Of a DNA stretch of 64,000 bases, positions 17,916 to 26,990 are shown piece by piece. Position 1 is the first letter of the stretch; the number at the start of each line of letters is the position of its first letter. This stretch comes from Bog-756 sp963812525 (GTDB lineage: Bacteria > Actinomycetota > Acidimicrobiia > Acidimicrobiales > RAAP-2), in the NCBI GenBank assembly GCA_963812525.1, contig CAWEVL010000009.1, positions 62,001 through 126,000 of the forward strand. Reading direction: 5' to 3'. The notes beneath the pieces are model-generated. The model ran no database searches, had not been told where the DNA came from, and saw only the letters and a list, made by a program, of their open reading frames with translations. The position numbers and the translations under genes were made by a program.

Positions 17916-19556
17916 ATGACGCTGGCCAGTCGGACCCTCGGCTCGATCGCCAAGCTGCCACCCGCCACCCACCGCGCCGTCCTCGTCGACCGCGACCTAC
18001 CGGCGAAGATGACTGATGGAGTCGATCTGTTGGCGGACCGCTGGTTCCCGGCCGGTGGGAAGGTCGAGCACCCTCCCGTCATCCTGCTGCGCTCGCCGTA
18101 CGGCCGCCGGCCATTGGGGATGCTCGGGCGACTCTTCGCCGAGCGGGGGTACCAGGTCGTCATCCAGAGCTGTCGCGGGACCTTCGGCTCCGGCGGACAG
18201 CTGGTTCCGTTCCGCAACGAGGAGGCCGACGGCCGGGCGACCCTGGAATGGATCGCCGGCCAACCCTGGTTCGATGGGAGCCTGGCGACGTTCGGTCCGA
18301 GTTATCTGGGACTCACGCAGTGGGCGGTCGCTCATGATGCGCCCCACTACCTGAAAGCGGTGGCGCTGAGCGTGACGGCGTCGAACTTCCGGGATGCGGC
18401 CGCCTACCCGTCAGGCATTCTCGCCTTTGAGTCCGCCCTCACCTGGATCCACCAGGTGGAGTTCCAAGAGGGCGGATGGCGGAAAGTCCTGGGTGGACAG
18501 GTCGCCGCCCGAAAAGCCTTGCCGGCGGCCTTCGACACCGTCCCGGTGGCCGACGCCGACGCCGCGGCAGTAGGCCACCACGTCCCATTTTTCCAAGACT
18601 GGATCGTGCACGAGAACCCGGGTGATGTCTGGTGGGATCCGATTGATTTCGGGCGGCAGCTCGATGCCGTTCCGCCGGCAAGCCTGGTGGGGGGCTGGTA
18701 CGACATCTTCCTGCCCTGTCAGGTCGACGACTACCACGCCCTGAGGGCCGCTGGCCGGAATGCCACGCTGACCATCGGTCCGTGGTCCCATGTCAGCCCG
18801 GGGGTCGTTGCCGCCAGCCTGCGCGACGCCCTGAGGTTGTTTGATGACCAGTTGGGAGATACTCCCAGCCGGGTCCCGAACAACGTGGTGCACGTCTTCG
18901 TCATGGGTTCACGTCGTTGGATCGACCTGCCCGCCTGGCCGCCGCCCTTCGCGGAGCAGCGGTGGTACCTCGGCGCCGACGGGCGCCTGCAACGCTCAGA
19001 ATCCGGGGTCACCGTGCCCGACCGATTCCGGTATGACCCGGCGGATCCGACGCCAGGCATCGGTGGCCCTTCGCTCAATTGGGGCAACGCGGGGCCGAAG
19101 GACCAGCGGAAGCGGGAAGACCGAGGGGACGTACTGACCTACACGAGCGATGTTCTCGCCAATGATCTCACGGTCATGGGTCCGCTCAGTACTGACCTCC
19201 ATGTCCGGTCAACCCGGGAGCACACCGACTTTTTCGTCCGCCTGTGCGATGTATCTCCGCGGGGACGATCCAAGAATCTCAGCGACGGGATCGTTCGGCT
19301 GCGGCCCGGTGATGTGACCAAGTCGGACGATGGTTCCATCCCGGTGCGAATCAGCATGTGGCCGACGGCCAACACTTTCAAGCGTGGCCACCGGATCCGC
19401 CTGCAGGTGTCGAGTGGCGCACACCCGTTGTTCGTCCGCAACAGCGGGACCGGTGAGCCTCTAGCCAGCGGCACGAGGTTCAGCGCCGCGGACCAGGAGA
19501 TCTTCCACGATGCCGATCATCCCTCTTCGCTCGTGTTGCCGGTGAGCCCCATCTGA
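17916..19556 (+). CDS. CocE/NonD-family alpha/beta hydrolase (X-Pro dipeptidyl-peptidase type)
   Basis: This 546-residue protein has the CocE layout: an alpha/beta hydrolase core with FGPSYLG (Ser129 nucleophile), GGWYDIF (Asp263) and GPWSH (His292), then a C-terminal jelly-roll domain (about 330-546) ending in LVLPVSPI. The N-terminal MTDGVDLLADRWFPAG and SCRGTFGSGG segments are typical. Family members hydrolyse acyl esters, beta-lactam-like amides or proline peptides; the substrate is not predictable. No signal peptide is seen. It is divergent from the DUF7064 gene with about 105 bases between them, and a hairpin follows it. Confidence 0.9.
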   Translation: MTLASRTLGSIAKLPPATHRAVLVDRDLPAKMTDGVDLLADRWFPAGGKVEHPPVILLRSPYGRRPLGMLGRLFAERGYQVVIQSCRGTFGSGGQLVPFRNEEADGRATLEWIAGQPWFDGSLATFGPSYLGLTQWAVAHDAPHYLKAVALSVTASNFRDAAAYPSGILAFESALTWIHQVEFQEGGWRKVLGGQVAARKALPAAFDTVPVADADAAAVGHHVPFFQDWIVHENPGDVWWDPIDFGRQLDAVPPASLVGGWYDIFLPCQVDDYHALRAAGRNATLTIGPWSHVSPGVVAASLRDALRLFDDQLGDTPSRVPNNVVHVFVMGSRRWIDLPAWPPPFAEQRWYLGADGRLQRSESGVTVPDRFRYDPADPTPGIGGPSLNWGNAGPKDQRKREDRGDVLTYTSDVLANDLTVMGPLSTDLHVRSTREHTDFFVRLCDVSPRGRSKNLSDGIVRLRPGDVTKSDDGSIPVRISMWPTANTFKRGHRIRLQVSSGAHPLFVRNSGTGEPLASGTRFSAADQEIFHDADHPSSLVLPVSPI

Positions 19557-19624
19557 CTTGGTCCAGTGCGGCCGGGCGGGCCGGGGCGACGAGGGCCGTG
19601 TGCCCACGCCGACGCCCACCCCGT

Positions 19625-19643
19625 CTGCTTCCGACGGAAGCAG
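19625..19643 (+). terminator. hairpin after the CocE-type gene
   Basis: CTGCTTCC and GGAAGCAG pair perfectly over 8 bp around the loop GAC, 68 bases after the stop. No T-run follows. Confidence 0.45.
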
Positions 19644-19703
19644 GGCTCTGGACCTAGGCTTCGTGACGCCGGTGAACCTGACCAGTGATGACGAGGAACG
19701 AGC

Positions 19704-20585
19704 GTGCCAATGAAGGACATCCGGGACCTCAAGGAAGACAAAGAGGCGTACGCCGCCGAACTGGAGCGCCGCTGGACCGGCTTGTTGAGCTATCGGTACA
19801 TAGGACGGCGCTACGGGTCGATGGACGTGGGCGCCGAAGGGGATAGCGTTGTCAACGTCCGCAGTGACTTTCGGAACTCGACCGGCGGGTTGCTGGTTGC
19901 GCCGATCGCCATCAGCTCACCGGAGAGCGGTGGCCTTTCCGATCTTGAGGCCGTGCCCAACCCGGTGATCCACAGCGTTTGCATCCTCGACCCGGGGTAT
20001 GACGTGAAGCGAATCGAGGTCCGTTCGGAGACGTTGAAGGTGGGGCGCCAGATGGGGTTCAGCCGGTCGCGTATCGTCGACGCCGACCACTCCGACCGGG
20101 TGATCGCCTTCACCGAGGGTCAGGGGATCAGCCTCGGTGGCGTGCCCCAGGGGTTGGAGAAGATGCCCGAGAACCCCATCGAGATCGTCGACTCGCCAGA
20201 CCTGCCGCCCCTTTGGGAAGTGTTCGGCGCCTCACGTCGACCGGACGGCCACTGGGGTCTGCCCGAACTCTCCGTGGAGTTCGCCTCCCCCGACGCGGCC
20301 CTGCACCTCGGGCCACAACACGTTGTGCTCGAGATGGCAGCCATGGACCTCGCAGCCGACCTCGCGGGTACGGATCGGCTCCAGTTGCGAACCTGGCACG
20401 TCATGTTCCTCGCCCGAGGCAAGACCGGGCCCTTCCGTGTCGATGGCGAAGCGGTGCGCGGAGGCGATGGACAGGTCGGAGTGCAGCTGTTGATGATCGA
20501 CGAAGGAGCTGACCGGGCGGTAACGTCCGGCTCGGCGGTCTTCGCCTTGGTCGAGCGAGGAACGACGTCCACCGGGGTCGGGTAG
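19704..20585 (+). CDS. double hotdog thioesterase-like protein
   Basis: The GTG start at 19704 has AGGA six bases upstream; an ATG two codons later is the alternative. The 293-residue protein contains two halves of hotdog type. The first (about 60-145: NSTGGLLVAPIAISSPESGG, KRIEVRSETLKVGRQMGFSRSRI) resembles PaaI-family thioesterases. The second (about 190-285: LELRTWHVMF-like strand LQLRTWHVMFLARGKTGPF) is more diverged. Such proteins hydrolyse acyl-CoA thioesters. It may be functionally linked to the hydrolase upstream, which shares its strand, but 147 bases and a hairpin separate them. Confidence 0.7.
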   Translation: MPMKDIRDLKEDKEAYAAELERRWTGLLSYRYIGRRYGSMDVGAEGDSVVNVRSDFRNSTGGLLVAPIAISSPESGGLSDLEAVPNPVIHSVCILDPGYDVKRIEVRSETLKVGRQMGFSRSRIVDADHSDRVIAFTEGQGISLGGVPQGLEKMPENPIEIVDSPDLPPLWEVFGASRRPDGHWGLPELSVEFASPDAALHLGPQHVVLEMAAMDLAADLAGTDRLQLRTWHVMFLARGKTGPFRVDGEAVRGGDGQVGVQLLMIDEGADRAVTSGSAVFALVERGTTSTGVG

Positions 20586-20654
20586 GCCTGGCAACGGAGC
20601 ACTCGAACAGGTGCCCATCGGGTGGCTGTTCGTAGGGCTTCAGCCGCCGGGGGT

Positions 20655-20673
20655 GCCGGACGGCTCCGGCTTT
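20655..20673 (+). terminator. hairpin with short T-run after the hotdog gene
   Basis: GCCGGA and TCCGGC form a 6-bp stem with a CGGC loop, followed by TTT. A second stem GCCCCG/CGGGGC lies at 20685-20705. Both sit between convergent genes. Confidence 0.5.
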
Positions 20674-20769
20674 CGGATTGCCGTGCCCCGGTCTCAGCTC
20701 GGGGCGGAGCGGTCGAGCACGAGGTCATCACCTCTGTGGCTGAGCCGAGGTTGTCGATGTCGGCAGCCC

Positions 20770-21543
20770 TCAGCGCGGATGTCCGCCGCCTCGCTGGTGG
20801 CATTCGATGAGCGCCTCTGGCCGTTCGCCGTAGGCAGGGATCAGGGCGAGGTATGGACTTGGGTCACCCTCCCAGTCGAAGGCCAGAATTTGTTCCCGGC
20901 TGCGTCGGCCTCCGAAGGCGCGGAGTAGCTCGAACCGGGGCCCTGAGACAGTCGTCGCCGGCTCGCCGCTTCCCAGAAGGCGGGTCCTGTCTCCGTCGCG
21001 CACTCCGAGGGCGGGCAACGACAGCTGACGGATTCGATAGTCGACACCGAAGCAGTACGTGGCCAATGCCAGTGATGACGCAGGGCCATCGGGGGCATTG
21101 TGGACCCTGAGCGCTCCCCGGACGTCCTGGTCGTGGATGACCAGGTCAGTCACGAGAATGGCGGCAAGGCCGAACGGAGCGGGATCCGGGAACGGGACCG
21201 CTCCGCTGAGCATGGCGGCCAGCGTGGGGATCATCTCCCGCCACTGGCGCACCAACTCCTCGATCGACTCGTCCGCCACTCGGTCAACCTGATCCGCAGT
21301 CATGCGATCTCGCGCCTCAACGATGCTGTCGTCCCGCCACTGCTCCAGGAGATCGATAACCGGCAGCCTCCCGGTGATGGCATCCCTGGACAGCCCGACG
21401 ACGTGAGCCAGGACATCGTGCACCGTCCACGCCGGGCAGGCCGGTAGCTCGGCTCCGCTTCGATCCGCATAGGCGAGCACGAGAGAGGCGAGCGCCTCCT
21501 GTCGTGTCACGTAGAGGTCGTGCATCTCCATAGGGCGAGTCAA
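20770..21543 (-). CDS. maleylpyruvate isomerase/DinB-fold protein (TIGR03083 family)
   Basis: This 257-residue protein matches the mycothiol-dependent maleylpyruvate-isomerase-like family: LPACPAWTVHDVLAHVVG (H47 as a metal ligand) and LVTDLVIHDQDVR (H137), with the intervening helices forming the four-helix bundle. Members act on mycothiol conjugates or have unknown functions, and they are abundant in actinobacteria. The C-terminal part (FELLRAFGGRRSREQILAFDW) is the expected MDMPI C-terminal segment. A small hairpin (ACCTC/GAGGT) sits in the leader 10 bases before the start. Confidence 0.85.
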   Translation of the reverse strand: MTRPMEMHDLYVTRQEALASLVLAYADRSGAELPACPAWTVHDVLAHVVGLSRDAITGRLPVIDLLEQWRDDSIVEARDRMTADQVDRVADESIEELVRQWREMIPTLAAMLSGAVPFPDPAPFGLAAILVTDLVIHDQDVRGALRVHNAPDGPASSLALATYCFGVDYRIRQLSLPALGVRDGDRTRLLGSGEPATTVSGPRFELLRAFGGRRSREQILAFDWEGDPSPYLALIPAYGERPEALIECHQRGGGHPR

Positions 21544-21751
21544 TCACAGCGCACCTCGTTGAGGTCTCATCCCCGACTCCAGCCGCTCGGGAGATCACTC
21601 CGTCCGTGGAGGGTTCGGGAGAGGTGGTTCCCGGTGTTCGCTATCATTGCGGTCGGTGTGGAAGCGGCCTTCGCTCCACCGATCACCGCTGGTCGGATTG
21701 GCGGAATGGGGCAGCCATCGGGACCTCAGGGATCGACCCGGTTCCGGGCCG

Positions 21752-22498
21752 TCACTGCCTGGACAGCGCCCAGTATCGCTCTTCGACGATCTTCTGGTCG
21801 AAGTCGGGATCCAGTCGAAGCCCTCGAAGCTGTGACTGGTAGTGCTCGACGGCATCGGCCTTCATGTCCACGGATCCGAGGTCGAGTTCGATCTCGGTGA
21901 GGACGAATCCGGCTGACGAATAGGAGGCGAGCGCCTCCTTGCCGAACTGGTCGTGAGAGTACAGGCGATCGTTGGGTCCGTAAGGAAGGTCCTCGTAGAC
22001 GATCCACTCCAACAGCGCTGGTGTGCTGGCGGCGACCAGTAAGGCGACCCGACGGACCTCCCGGTGGTCGTCGTGCTGTAGGCCCAGCGGGATGAGACAT
22101 TGACTGGGGAGCAGCTCCGTGAGGGTCGCGTCGATCCCGTCTCGAATGATGGCGGCGCGTCCCGGCTGATCTCCGTATTGGCTGTCCAGCCCATTGACGA
22201 GTCGCTGATGGGCGCCCAGGGCTCCCACTGCCGCCGAATCCTCTACCCGCCGGGCAGCGACCACGTTCTCGCCCCGGGAGAATCCGCAGGCCGCGTCCCA
22301 GCCCGTGACTCCGGTCCATCCGGGCGGAGAACCGGCGAGCGCCGTCAGCACGGTGCAGCCGGCCCGGTTGGCCATGAATCGCCCGCAGCTGAGCACGGCG
22401 TCGTCGAAGTGAGGGGACAGTACGAGAGCGTCGGAGATGTCCCAGAGGCTATTTCCTCGGCCCCGCCAGAGCGAGTTCGCTAGGGGAGCGTCCACCAT
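21752..22498 (-). CDS. PIG-L-family deacetylase
   Basis: The ATG at 22498 has GGAGG nine bases upstream and gives 248 residues. VLSPHFDDAVLSCG (28-39; H30, D32, D33) is a variant of the PHPDD zinc-binding motif, and GLQHDDHREVRR (H142, D144, H145) supplies the remaining ligand. PIG-L enzymes remove N-acetyl groups from sugars, as in mycothiol (MshB) and related pathways. The surrounding genes do not identify the sugar. A palindrome GATCGG-CGTG-CCGATC lies 27 bases upstream of the start (22525-22540) and may be an operator. Confidence 0.82.
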   Translation of the reverse strand: MVDAPLANSLWRGRGNSLWDISDALVLSPHFDDAVLSCGRFMANRAGCTVLTALAGSPPGWTGVTGWDAACGFSRGENVVAARRVEDSAAVGALGAHQRLVNGLDSQYGDQPGRAAIIRDGIDATLTELLPSQCLIPLGLQHDDHREVRRVALLVAASTPALLEWIVYEDLPYGPNDRLYSHDQFGKEALASYSSAGFVLTEIELDLGSVDMKADAVEHYQSQLRGLRLDPDFDQKIVEERYWALSRQ

Positions 22499-22621
22499 CG
22501 GGCCCATCCTCCATCTGAGCGTACGATCGGCGTGCCGATCCGCCCCCGAGCGTCCACGGACCCGTCCGCCCACAGGCGGCGAGGTGGGAACCCGGCGTCT
22601 CGTAGCATTGTCGGATCAGCC

Positions 22622-22693
22622 GCCCACGTAGCTCAGGGGATAGAGCACTCGTTTCCTAAATGAGTGACCCAGGTTCGATTCCTGGCGTGGGCA
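22622..22693 (+). tRNA. tRNA-Arg (anticodon CCT)
   Basis: A full cloverleaf folds: acceptor GCCCACG/CGTGGGC, D-arm GCTC/GAGC with loop AGGGGATA, anticodon stem CTCGT/ATGAG with loop TTCCTAA, and T-arm CCAGG/CCTGG with loop TTCGATT. The anticodon CCT reads AGG. The discriminator base is A; the 3' CCA is not fully encoded (ACCC follows), as is usual in actinobacteria. Confidence 0.97.
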
Positions 22694-22840
22694 CCCTCGC
22701 CGGAGACATACAAGGGAGGTAGCTCGCCCCGGTTCGGATCTGTTCGGTCAGTGGCCGGCGGGAACCGCCGTTCCGCCGACGGTCGGGGTCAGTGCCCTTA
22801 CGCCCGGGGCCTTCTGACCCGCGGATGGCATAGGGGCGAG

Positions 22841-23296
22841 TTAGTCCAGCTTGCTATAGGTGAGATCGAAATCCGGAGACCAGCTGGCACCCTTGTCGAT
22901 CGAACGCTCCCAGCTTCCGACGATCGAGCTGCCACCCCCACGAAAGCGCCCGATGAAGCGCTGAGAGAAGTCGGGGTGCTCGGCAATCCGCTGAAGTGTC
23001 CAGACACTGTTGGCCAAGCCCATCTCGTACACACGGGTAATTCCGCGAGAGTCGAAGTAGTGCTGGAGGTAGGTCGTCGTAGCAGGGTCGAAGCCAATGA
23101 TGGCAATGCCATCCGGGGCGTCTGGATGCTCGACCTCCCATCGCTGGATTAGGAAACGCCTACCGGCAAGCCACGTAAAGGTGGTGATCGCCCGCGGAGC
23201 ATCACTCGCCTTCGGCAGGAAAGTCGGAGTCATCCGCCACTGCCCGATCAACGGCTCCAGGTCATCCAGTTCCGGCGACCTCGCGGTCTGGTCCAC
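22841..23296 (-). CDS. DUF1579-like small protein
   Basis: The GTG at 23296 is preceded by GAGGAGG at five bases, fixing a 151-residue product. The pattern LEPLIGQWRMTPTF, FTWLAGRRFLIQRWEVEHPD, IGFDPATTTYLQHYFDSRG and WTLQRIAE is that of the DUF1579/lipocalin-like proteins often annotated as conserved hypothetical in actinobacteria. The fold is probably a small beta-barrel for an unidentified ligand. It is the last of three small genes running on the minus strand from 24578. Confidence 0.75.
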   Translation of the reverse strand: MDQTARSPELDDLEPLIGQWRMTPTFLPKASDAPRAITTFTWLAGRRFLIQRWEVEHPDAPDGIAIIGFDPATTTYLQHYFDSRGITRVYEMGLANSVWTLQRIAEHPDFSQRFIGRFRGGGSSIVGSWERSIDKGASWSPDFDLTYSKLD

Positions 23297-23442
23297 AGTG
23301 ACCTCCTCGGTTTGGAATGGTGGCAACGGGTAGACGTGCGTCCCGACCTTGCACCATCGGTCCTTCGGCGACATTGCCCACCCGTCCACCCGTGGGTGGC
23401 CGGATCCTCGCGGCGCGCTCCGACTTGGAATGGGTCCGCGTG

Positions 23443-23913
23443 CTAGTCCCGCTCGACCTTTTGCAGCCCGCGATCAGGTGTCCATGATTCAACGACGAGC
23501 TTGGTGGCTGTCGCATTCAGGGCGGTGATGACGACCTCCGTCACGTCGACCGTGAACAGCTCACCCTCCGGTCCGTTATTGTCCCCATCCGAGGCCACCG
23601 GGCCGACGCGGATGGCGCGCCCGGCGACCTTTGCTTCGCCCGGCCAGTCGCTTTCGTTGCCCACCTCCGGGTGGAAGGTCGGACCGTGCAGTGCGAAGCG
23701 GGGATCCCGCTCGAGGTCCGCCCCCTTGCGTGCACCGGTCATCGATCCAAAGCGGAGATCGCCGTCGATGAACTCGCACTCGATACCGGAGATCCGTGGT
23801 GACCCGTCGGCTCGAAGCGTTGCGATCGTCTTGTGCCGACCCGCATCCATCAGACTCCGCACCCGGGCGGCAAATTCTGGTTCCGCCTGCTCGATCAGGT
23901 TCCAGGATGGCAC
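23443..23913 (-). CDS. pyridoxamine 5'-phosphate oxidase-fold protein
   Basis: This 156-residue protein has the split-barrel flavin-binding pattern: GRHKTIATLRADGSPRISGI, DLRFGSMTGARKGADLERDPR and then AKVAGRAIRV. Actinobacterial members bind FMN, F420, heme or biliverdin; the cofactor cannot be decided here. The middle gene of a minus-strand trio, it is preceded by the hypothetical gene ending 65 bases upstream. Confidence 0.82.
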   Translation of the reverse strand: MPSWNLIEQAEPEFAARVRSLMDAGRHKTIATLRADGSPRISGIECEFIDGDLRFGSMTGARKGADLERDPRFALHGPTFHPEVGNESDWPGEAKVAGRAIRVGPVASDGDNNGPEGELFTVDVTEVVITALNATATKLVVESWTPDRGLQKVERD

Positions 23914-23978
23914 GCCCAGAGCCTATTCGGAGACACGGGAGAGCGGCAGATCAAGCCGGAGTGCGCCCTACCGGTGCC

Positions 23979-24578
23979 CTACCGCCCCATTCGGGCGGGT
24001 GTTGTCCATCGATTCTGGACGACCACCGGATCAGTATCGCCCGGCCCCGGGCCTCTGAAGGTCGGGTCGGTCAGACACCCGGGGACCAGCAGACGGCGCG
24101 GCGCCGAGACACCCGCCAGGAGATTCAGGCGACCGATCTGATCGGAGTGGCGGCCGACCTTCGTGCCGTGGCTCCTCGTTCGCATTCCCGACGGTAGGTG
24201 ACAGGTGCGGCCAGTGAATCGGTCGACCGCGTCGAGCACCGTCTTGGCCCGGAGCACGTAACCCCGGGACCGGACCGGCCAGCCAAGGTGTGCCGGCCGA
24301 AGCGACAGTTGTGACTCAGACCTCGACCAGATCGAGAACTCGAGGTAGACCCGAACCGGCCGGCCCCACAACCACAGGATGCCCGGCACGGCATAGATCT
24401 GGAGGGGATCGGAATCGCCGTCCTCCGGCTCCTTTGCCAGCCAGACTCGGGGTCCGGCCTGGACGAACCGGGAAGTGGCAGTGACGGCGGGAAGGCTTCG
24501 GTGCCATTCGGAGACCACTGTCGGCACGCTCGAAGGGTGCATCTGCAGCCTCCGAGAAGTGAACGCGGTATAGGTCAT
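23979..24578 (-). CDS. conserved hypothetical protein
   Basis: The ATG at 24578 has GGAGG six bases upstream, so this 199-residue frame is likely real. The middle (RPVRVYLEFSIWSRSESQLS followed by LRPAHLGWPVRSRGYVLRA) resembles the short proteins in high-GC actinobacteria whose core reads like ELSPWS...ELGLRP. No catalytic motif is visible, and the C-terminal third is weakly protein-like. It leads a small minus-strand gene group with the PNPOx-fold and DUF1579-like genes. Confidence 0.6.
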   Translation of the reverse strand: MTYTAFTSRRLQMHPSSVPTVVSEWHRSLPAVTATSRFVQAGPRVWLAKEPEDGDSDPLQIYAVPGILWLWGRPVRVYLEFSIWSRSESQLSLRPAHLGWPVRSRGYVLRAKTVLDAVDRFTGRTCHLPSGMRTRSHGTKVGRHSDQIGRLNLLAGVSAPRRLLVPGCLTDPTFRGPGPGDTDPVVVQNRWTTPARMGR

Positions 24579-25082
24579 GCTGTGCCTCCACTCCTAGTGG
24601 GCCGACCTTGGGCATCGTGAATTCGTGCACCCGGTTGGACGATGTCTGTTGTTGGTGTCGCCTACCGCACGACGCCACCGGTCGCAGGAGCACAGGTGAC
24701 TGTCCTCAAGGAGCGCGGCGGCGGTGAATGGGTTCCGAATCGTTCGCCTCATAACTCTCCTCTCCGCAGCGGTACCGCTCAGGGCAGGGGTGGTTGCTCG
24801 GCCCTCGCCTTCGGACCGAGCAACGCACCCGCTGGTTCCCTCGAGAGCAGGGGGGGACTGCTCTCTCGGGTACTGCCCGGAGCCAGATTCCGGTTCCCGC
24901 CCTTGTCAGTATGCGGGACTGGGGTGCTCCGGTGAATGCCCAGCACGTGGCGTCGCGAATGCACGGTTGGGGAGCACGATGTCCCCACTCGGGGAGGGTG
25001 TCGCCGAGGGCGGCCCGTGGAGCCCGTCCCCGGCCCTGCCCACGGCGCTGGCTCCTGGGGCGAGGGCGACCGGAGTCGGTAC
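24579..25082. other. intergenic region, no gene seen
   Basis: Long open frames occur on both strands because of the base composition, but none has a ribosome site or motif. This is the 3' flank of the hydrolase gene and the 5' flank of the hypothetical gene. Confidence 0.4.
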
Positions 25083-26990
25083 TCAGGGAAGCCGGTGTTG
25101 GTGGCGGTCCAGCTGCCGCAGGATGAGCGGATAGACGTCCCGTGCCGCATTCCGGCCGATCATTGTGTCCAGGTGGGAGTACGTCGGCAGGAAGTCGGCC
25201 GTGTAGTAGCCCTGGGCGGCGACCGTCGGGTTCTTCTCCTGCAGGAACGCAACTGTCCTCCGGCTCCCCTTGGGCCGGAAGATGTAGTTGAGTTCCCCGG
25301 CCAGGAAGTGAACGGGCATGCTCAGGTTGGCCACGTTGGGGTCGGTGAGATAGACGTCGGCTCCCGCAGAGTCGACCAGTCGGTGTCGGACCATCGTCAA
25401 TCCGATTTGGCGGAGGGACGTGAGATTGCCCGTCCCGAAAATGTCCCCGATCTCGTTGTGGGTCGCCTCGTTGAACTGTGCATGTGTGTGCGTCAGCCCG
25501 TAGATGGCGTTGATCCATCGGCACACCGGGAGTCCGCAGCGCTCGCCCGAAGGGATGGGCACCGGTCGGAGTGCGAGGTCGACAGCCACGTTCTTGAACG
25601 TCTGAGCCGTATCCGGGGCCACGGTGGTGATGTCGGCCATGTGCATGAGCTCTCCGACGCCGAGATAGTTCTTCGCCAGATTGAGCGCCGATGCGTACGG
25701 GAAGAGCGTGTACTGGCCGCAGACCATGGAGCGGACTCCCTGGGCACCCTTGAGCACGGCCATCAGGAGCCCGGCGGATCCGACGCAGTGGGCCACGCAC
25801 TGAACGCTCTCCCGCGCACTCCGGGCCAGGACCTCCTCGATGGCTCGGGTCCAGTCCCCGGCGATCTGGTCCAGTGTGAACTGGGTGGCTGCGGAAGGGA
25901 GGTCGCTTCCGGAGTGGTAGTCGAACAGCCAGACCTCGTACCCGTTCTGGATCAGGAACTCGACGAGGTTGACCTCGATCGTGTGGGTGGTCAGCGACCA
26001 TGAGGGCATCCCGAAGCCGGGAGCCAGGATCACCGGCCCCTTGGTCTGCTCCTCCCCGGCGTAGCGGATGAGTCGGGAACAGGCATTCTTCATGTCACCG
26101 CCGACGAACTCGAACCAATCGCGGTCCTCGGACCGCAGGAGTGTGAGTCGAGCACCGCTCCAGTTGCGCGGCTCGGGGATCTGTTTCACCCGAGGAAGTA
26201 CCGGAAATCGGCCGAGCTCATCGAACGATCCGCCGTAGTGCTCGAAGAGTGATCGTCCGAGCACCCGTCCGAACCGGGCTTTGTACGTGAGTCGGTGCAC
26301 CGCTCCGGCAACGTTGCCGACGCGCATCGATTGCAAGAGGTCGAGGAATCCACCGATGCTCACCCGGGTGATGCCTCGGCCGATCACCGCGCCGATCTCG
26401 GATCCCTTACGCTCGTGGATCGTCACATACAGTGTGGTGGAGTCGGACCACGCTGCCCACTCGGGTCCTTCGTGGATCACCTTGAACCCGAAGATCCGAT
26501 ACTCATCCCCGTCGATCGATCGGATGTCCATCGAATACTTCATGTGCGACGTCTCCACCTGTGTGGGGTCAGGATCGAGCAGCACGAAGTACCCGCTGGT
26601 GAGCGTCAGTGCCTGACGGCCCAGCGCCGGGGCGGTGACCGATCCGCTCATCGACGCGGCAGACGACGGGTCGGACAGCACCGCCGTCACGTCCTCGTAG
26701 GCGATGTACACGGTGAAATCGAGCGAGGATCCGCTGTCCACTCCGAGCTCGTAGCCGGATCGGAAGTAGTCGAGGTCGACCGTCATGTCCGCACCGGCGT
26801 TGTTCCGGCCTGGAGTGACCGCCCCGGTGGCGTCGTCCGTCCCCGGTGCCACCGGCGAGGAGCCCGCCATCGAGGTCCCGGGAGGACCGAAGAACCCGGA
26901 TTGGTGCTCAGTCAACGACAGCGTGGGAGCCCAACCCGACCAGGAGGGAGGCCCCATCGGTGGGCGGGAACCGGCAGTCGAGGCACTCAC
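25083..26990 (-). CDS. alpha/beta hydrolase with cysteine nucleophile, partner of the GMC oxidase
   Basis: This 635-residue protein has an N-terminal beta-rich region (about 70-215, including SGSVTAPALGRQALTLTSG and MKYSMDIRSIDGDEYRIFGF) followed by an alpha/beta hydrolase domain (about 270-635). The nucleophile elbow is AHCVGS: Cys402 takes the usual Ser place, as in polyhydroxyalkanoate synthases. E566 (LAGELNYIF) and H606 (TYSHLD) can complete the triad. In several bacteria the same two-part region is fused behind a GMC oxidoreductase; here its start overlaps the oxidase stop by 4 bases (ATGA), so the pair is translationally coupled. The reaction is unknown; acyl transfer or hydrolysis on a sterol-like substrate is inferred. 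Confidence 0.8.
   Translation of the reverse strand: MSASTAGSRPPMGPPSWSGWAPTLSLTEHQSGFFGPPGTSMAGSSPVAPGTDDATGAVTPGRNNAGADMTVDLDYFRSGYELGVDSGSSLDFTVYIAYEDVTAVLSDPSSAASMSGSVTAPALGRQALTLTSGYFVLLDPDPTQVETSHMKYSMDIRSIDGDEYRIFGFKVIHEGPEWAAWSDSTTLYVTIHERKGSEIGAVIGRGITRVSIGGFLDLLQSMRVGNVAGAVHRLTYKARFGRVLGRSLFEHYGGSFDELGRFPVLPRVKQIPEPRNWSGARLTLLRSEDRDWFEFVGGDMKNACSRLIRYAGEEQTKGPVILAPGFGMPSWSLTTHTIEVNLVEFLIQNGYEVWLFDYHSGSDLPSAATQFTLDQIAGDWTRAIEEVLARSARESVQCVAHCVGSAGLLMAVLKGAQGVRSMVCGQYTLFPYASALNLAKNYLGVGELMHMADITTVAPDTAQTFKNVAVDLALRPVPIPSGERCGLPVCRWINAIYGLTHTHAQFNEATHNEIGDIFGTGNLTSLRQIGLTMVRHRLVDSAGADVYLTDPNVANLSMPVHFLAGELNYIFRPKGSRRTVAFLQEKNPTVAAQGYYTADFLPTYSHLDTMIGRNAARDVYPLILRQLDRHQHRLP

Noticed and set aside
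24706..26001. 431-codon minus-strand frame overlapping the hydrolase gene
   Set aside because: It lies in another frame of a well-supported gene, is Arg/Pro/Gly-rich without motif or ribosome site, and is explained by the high GC content.
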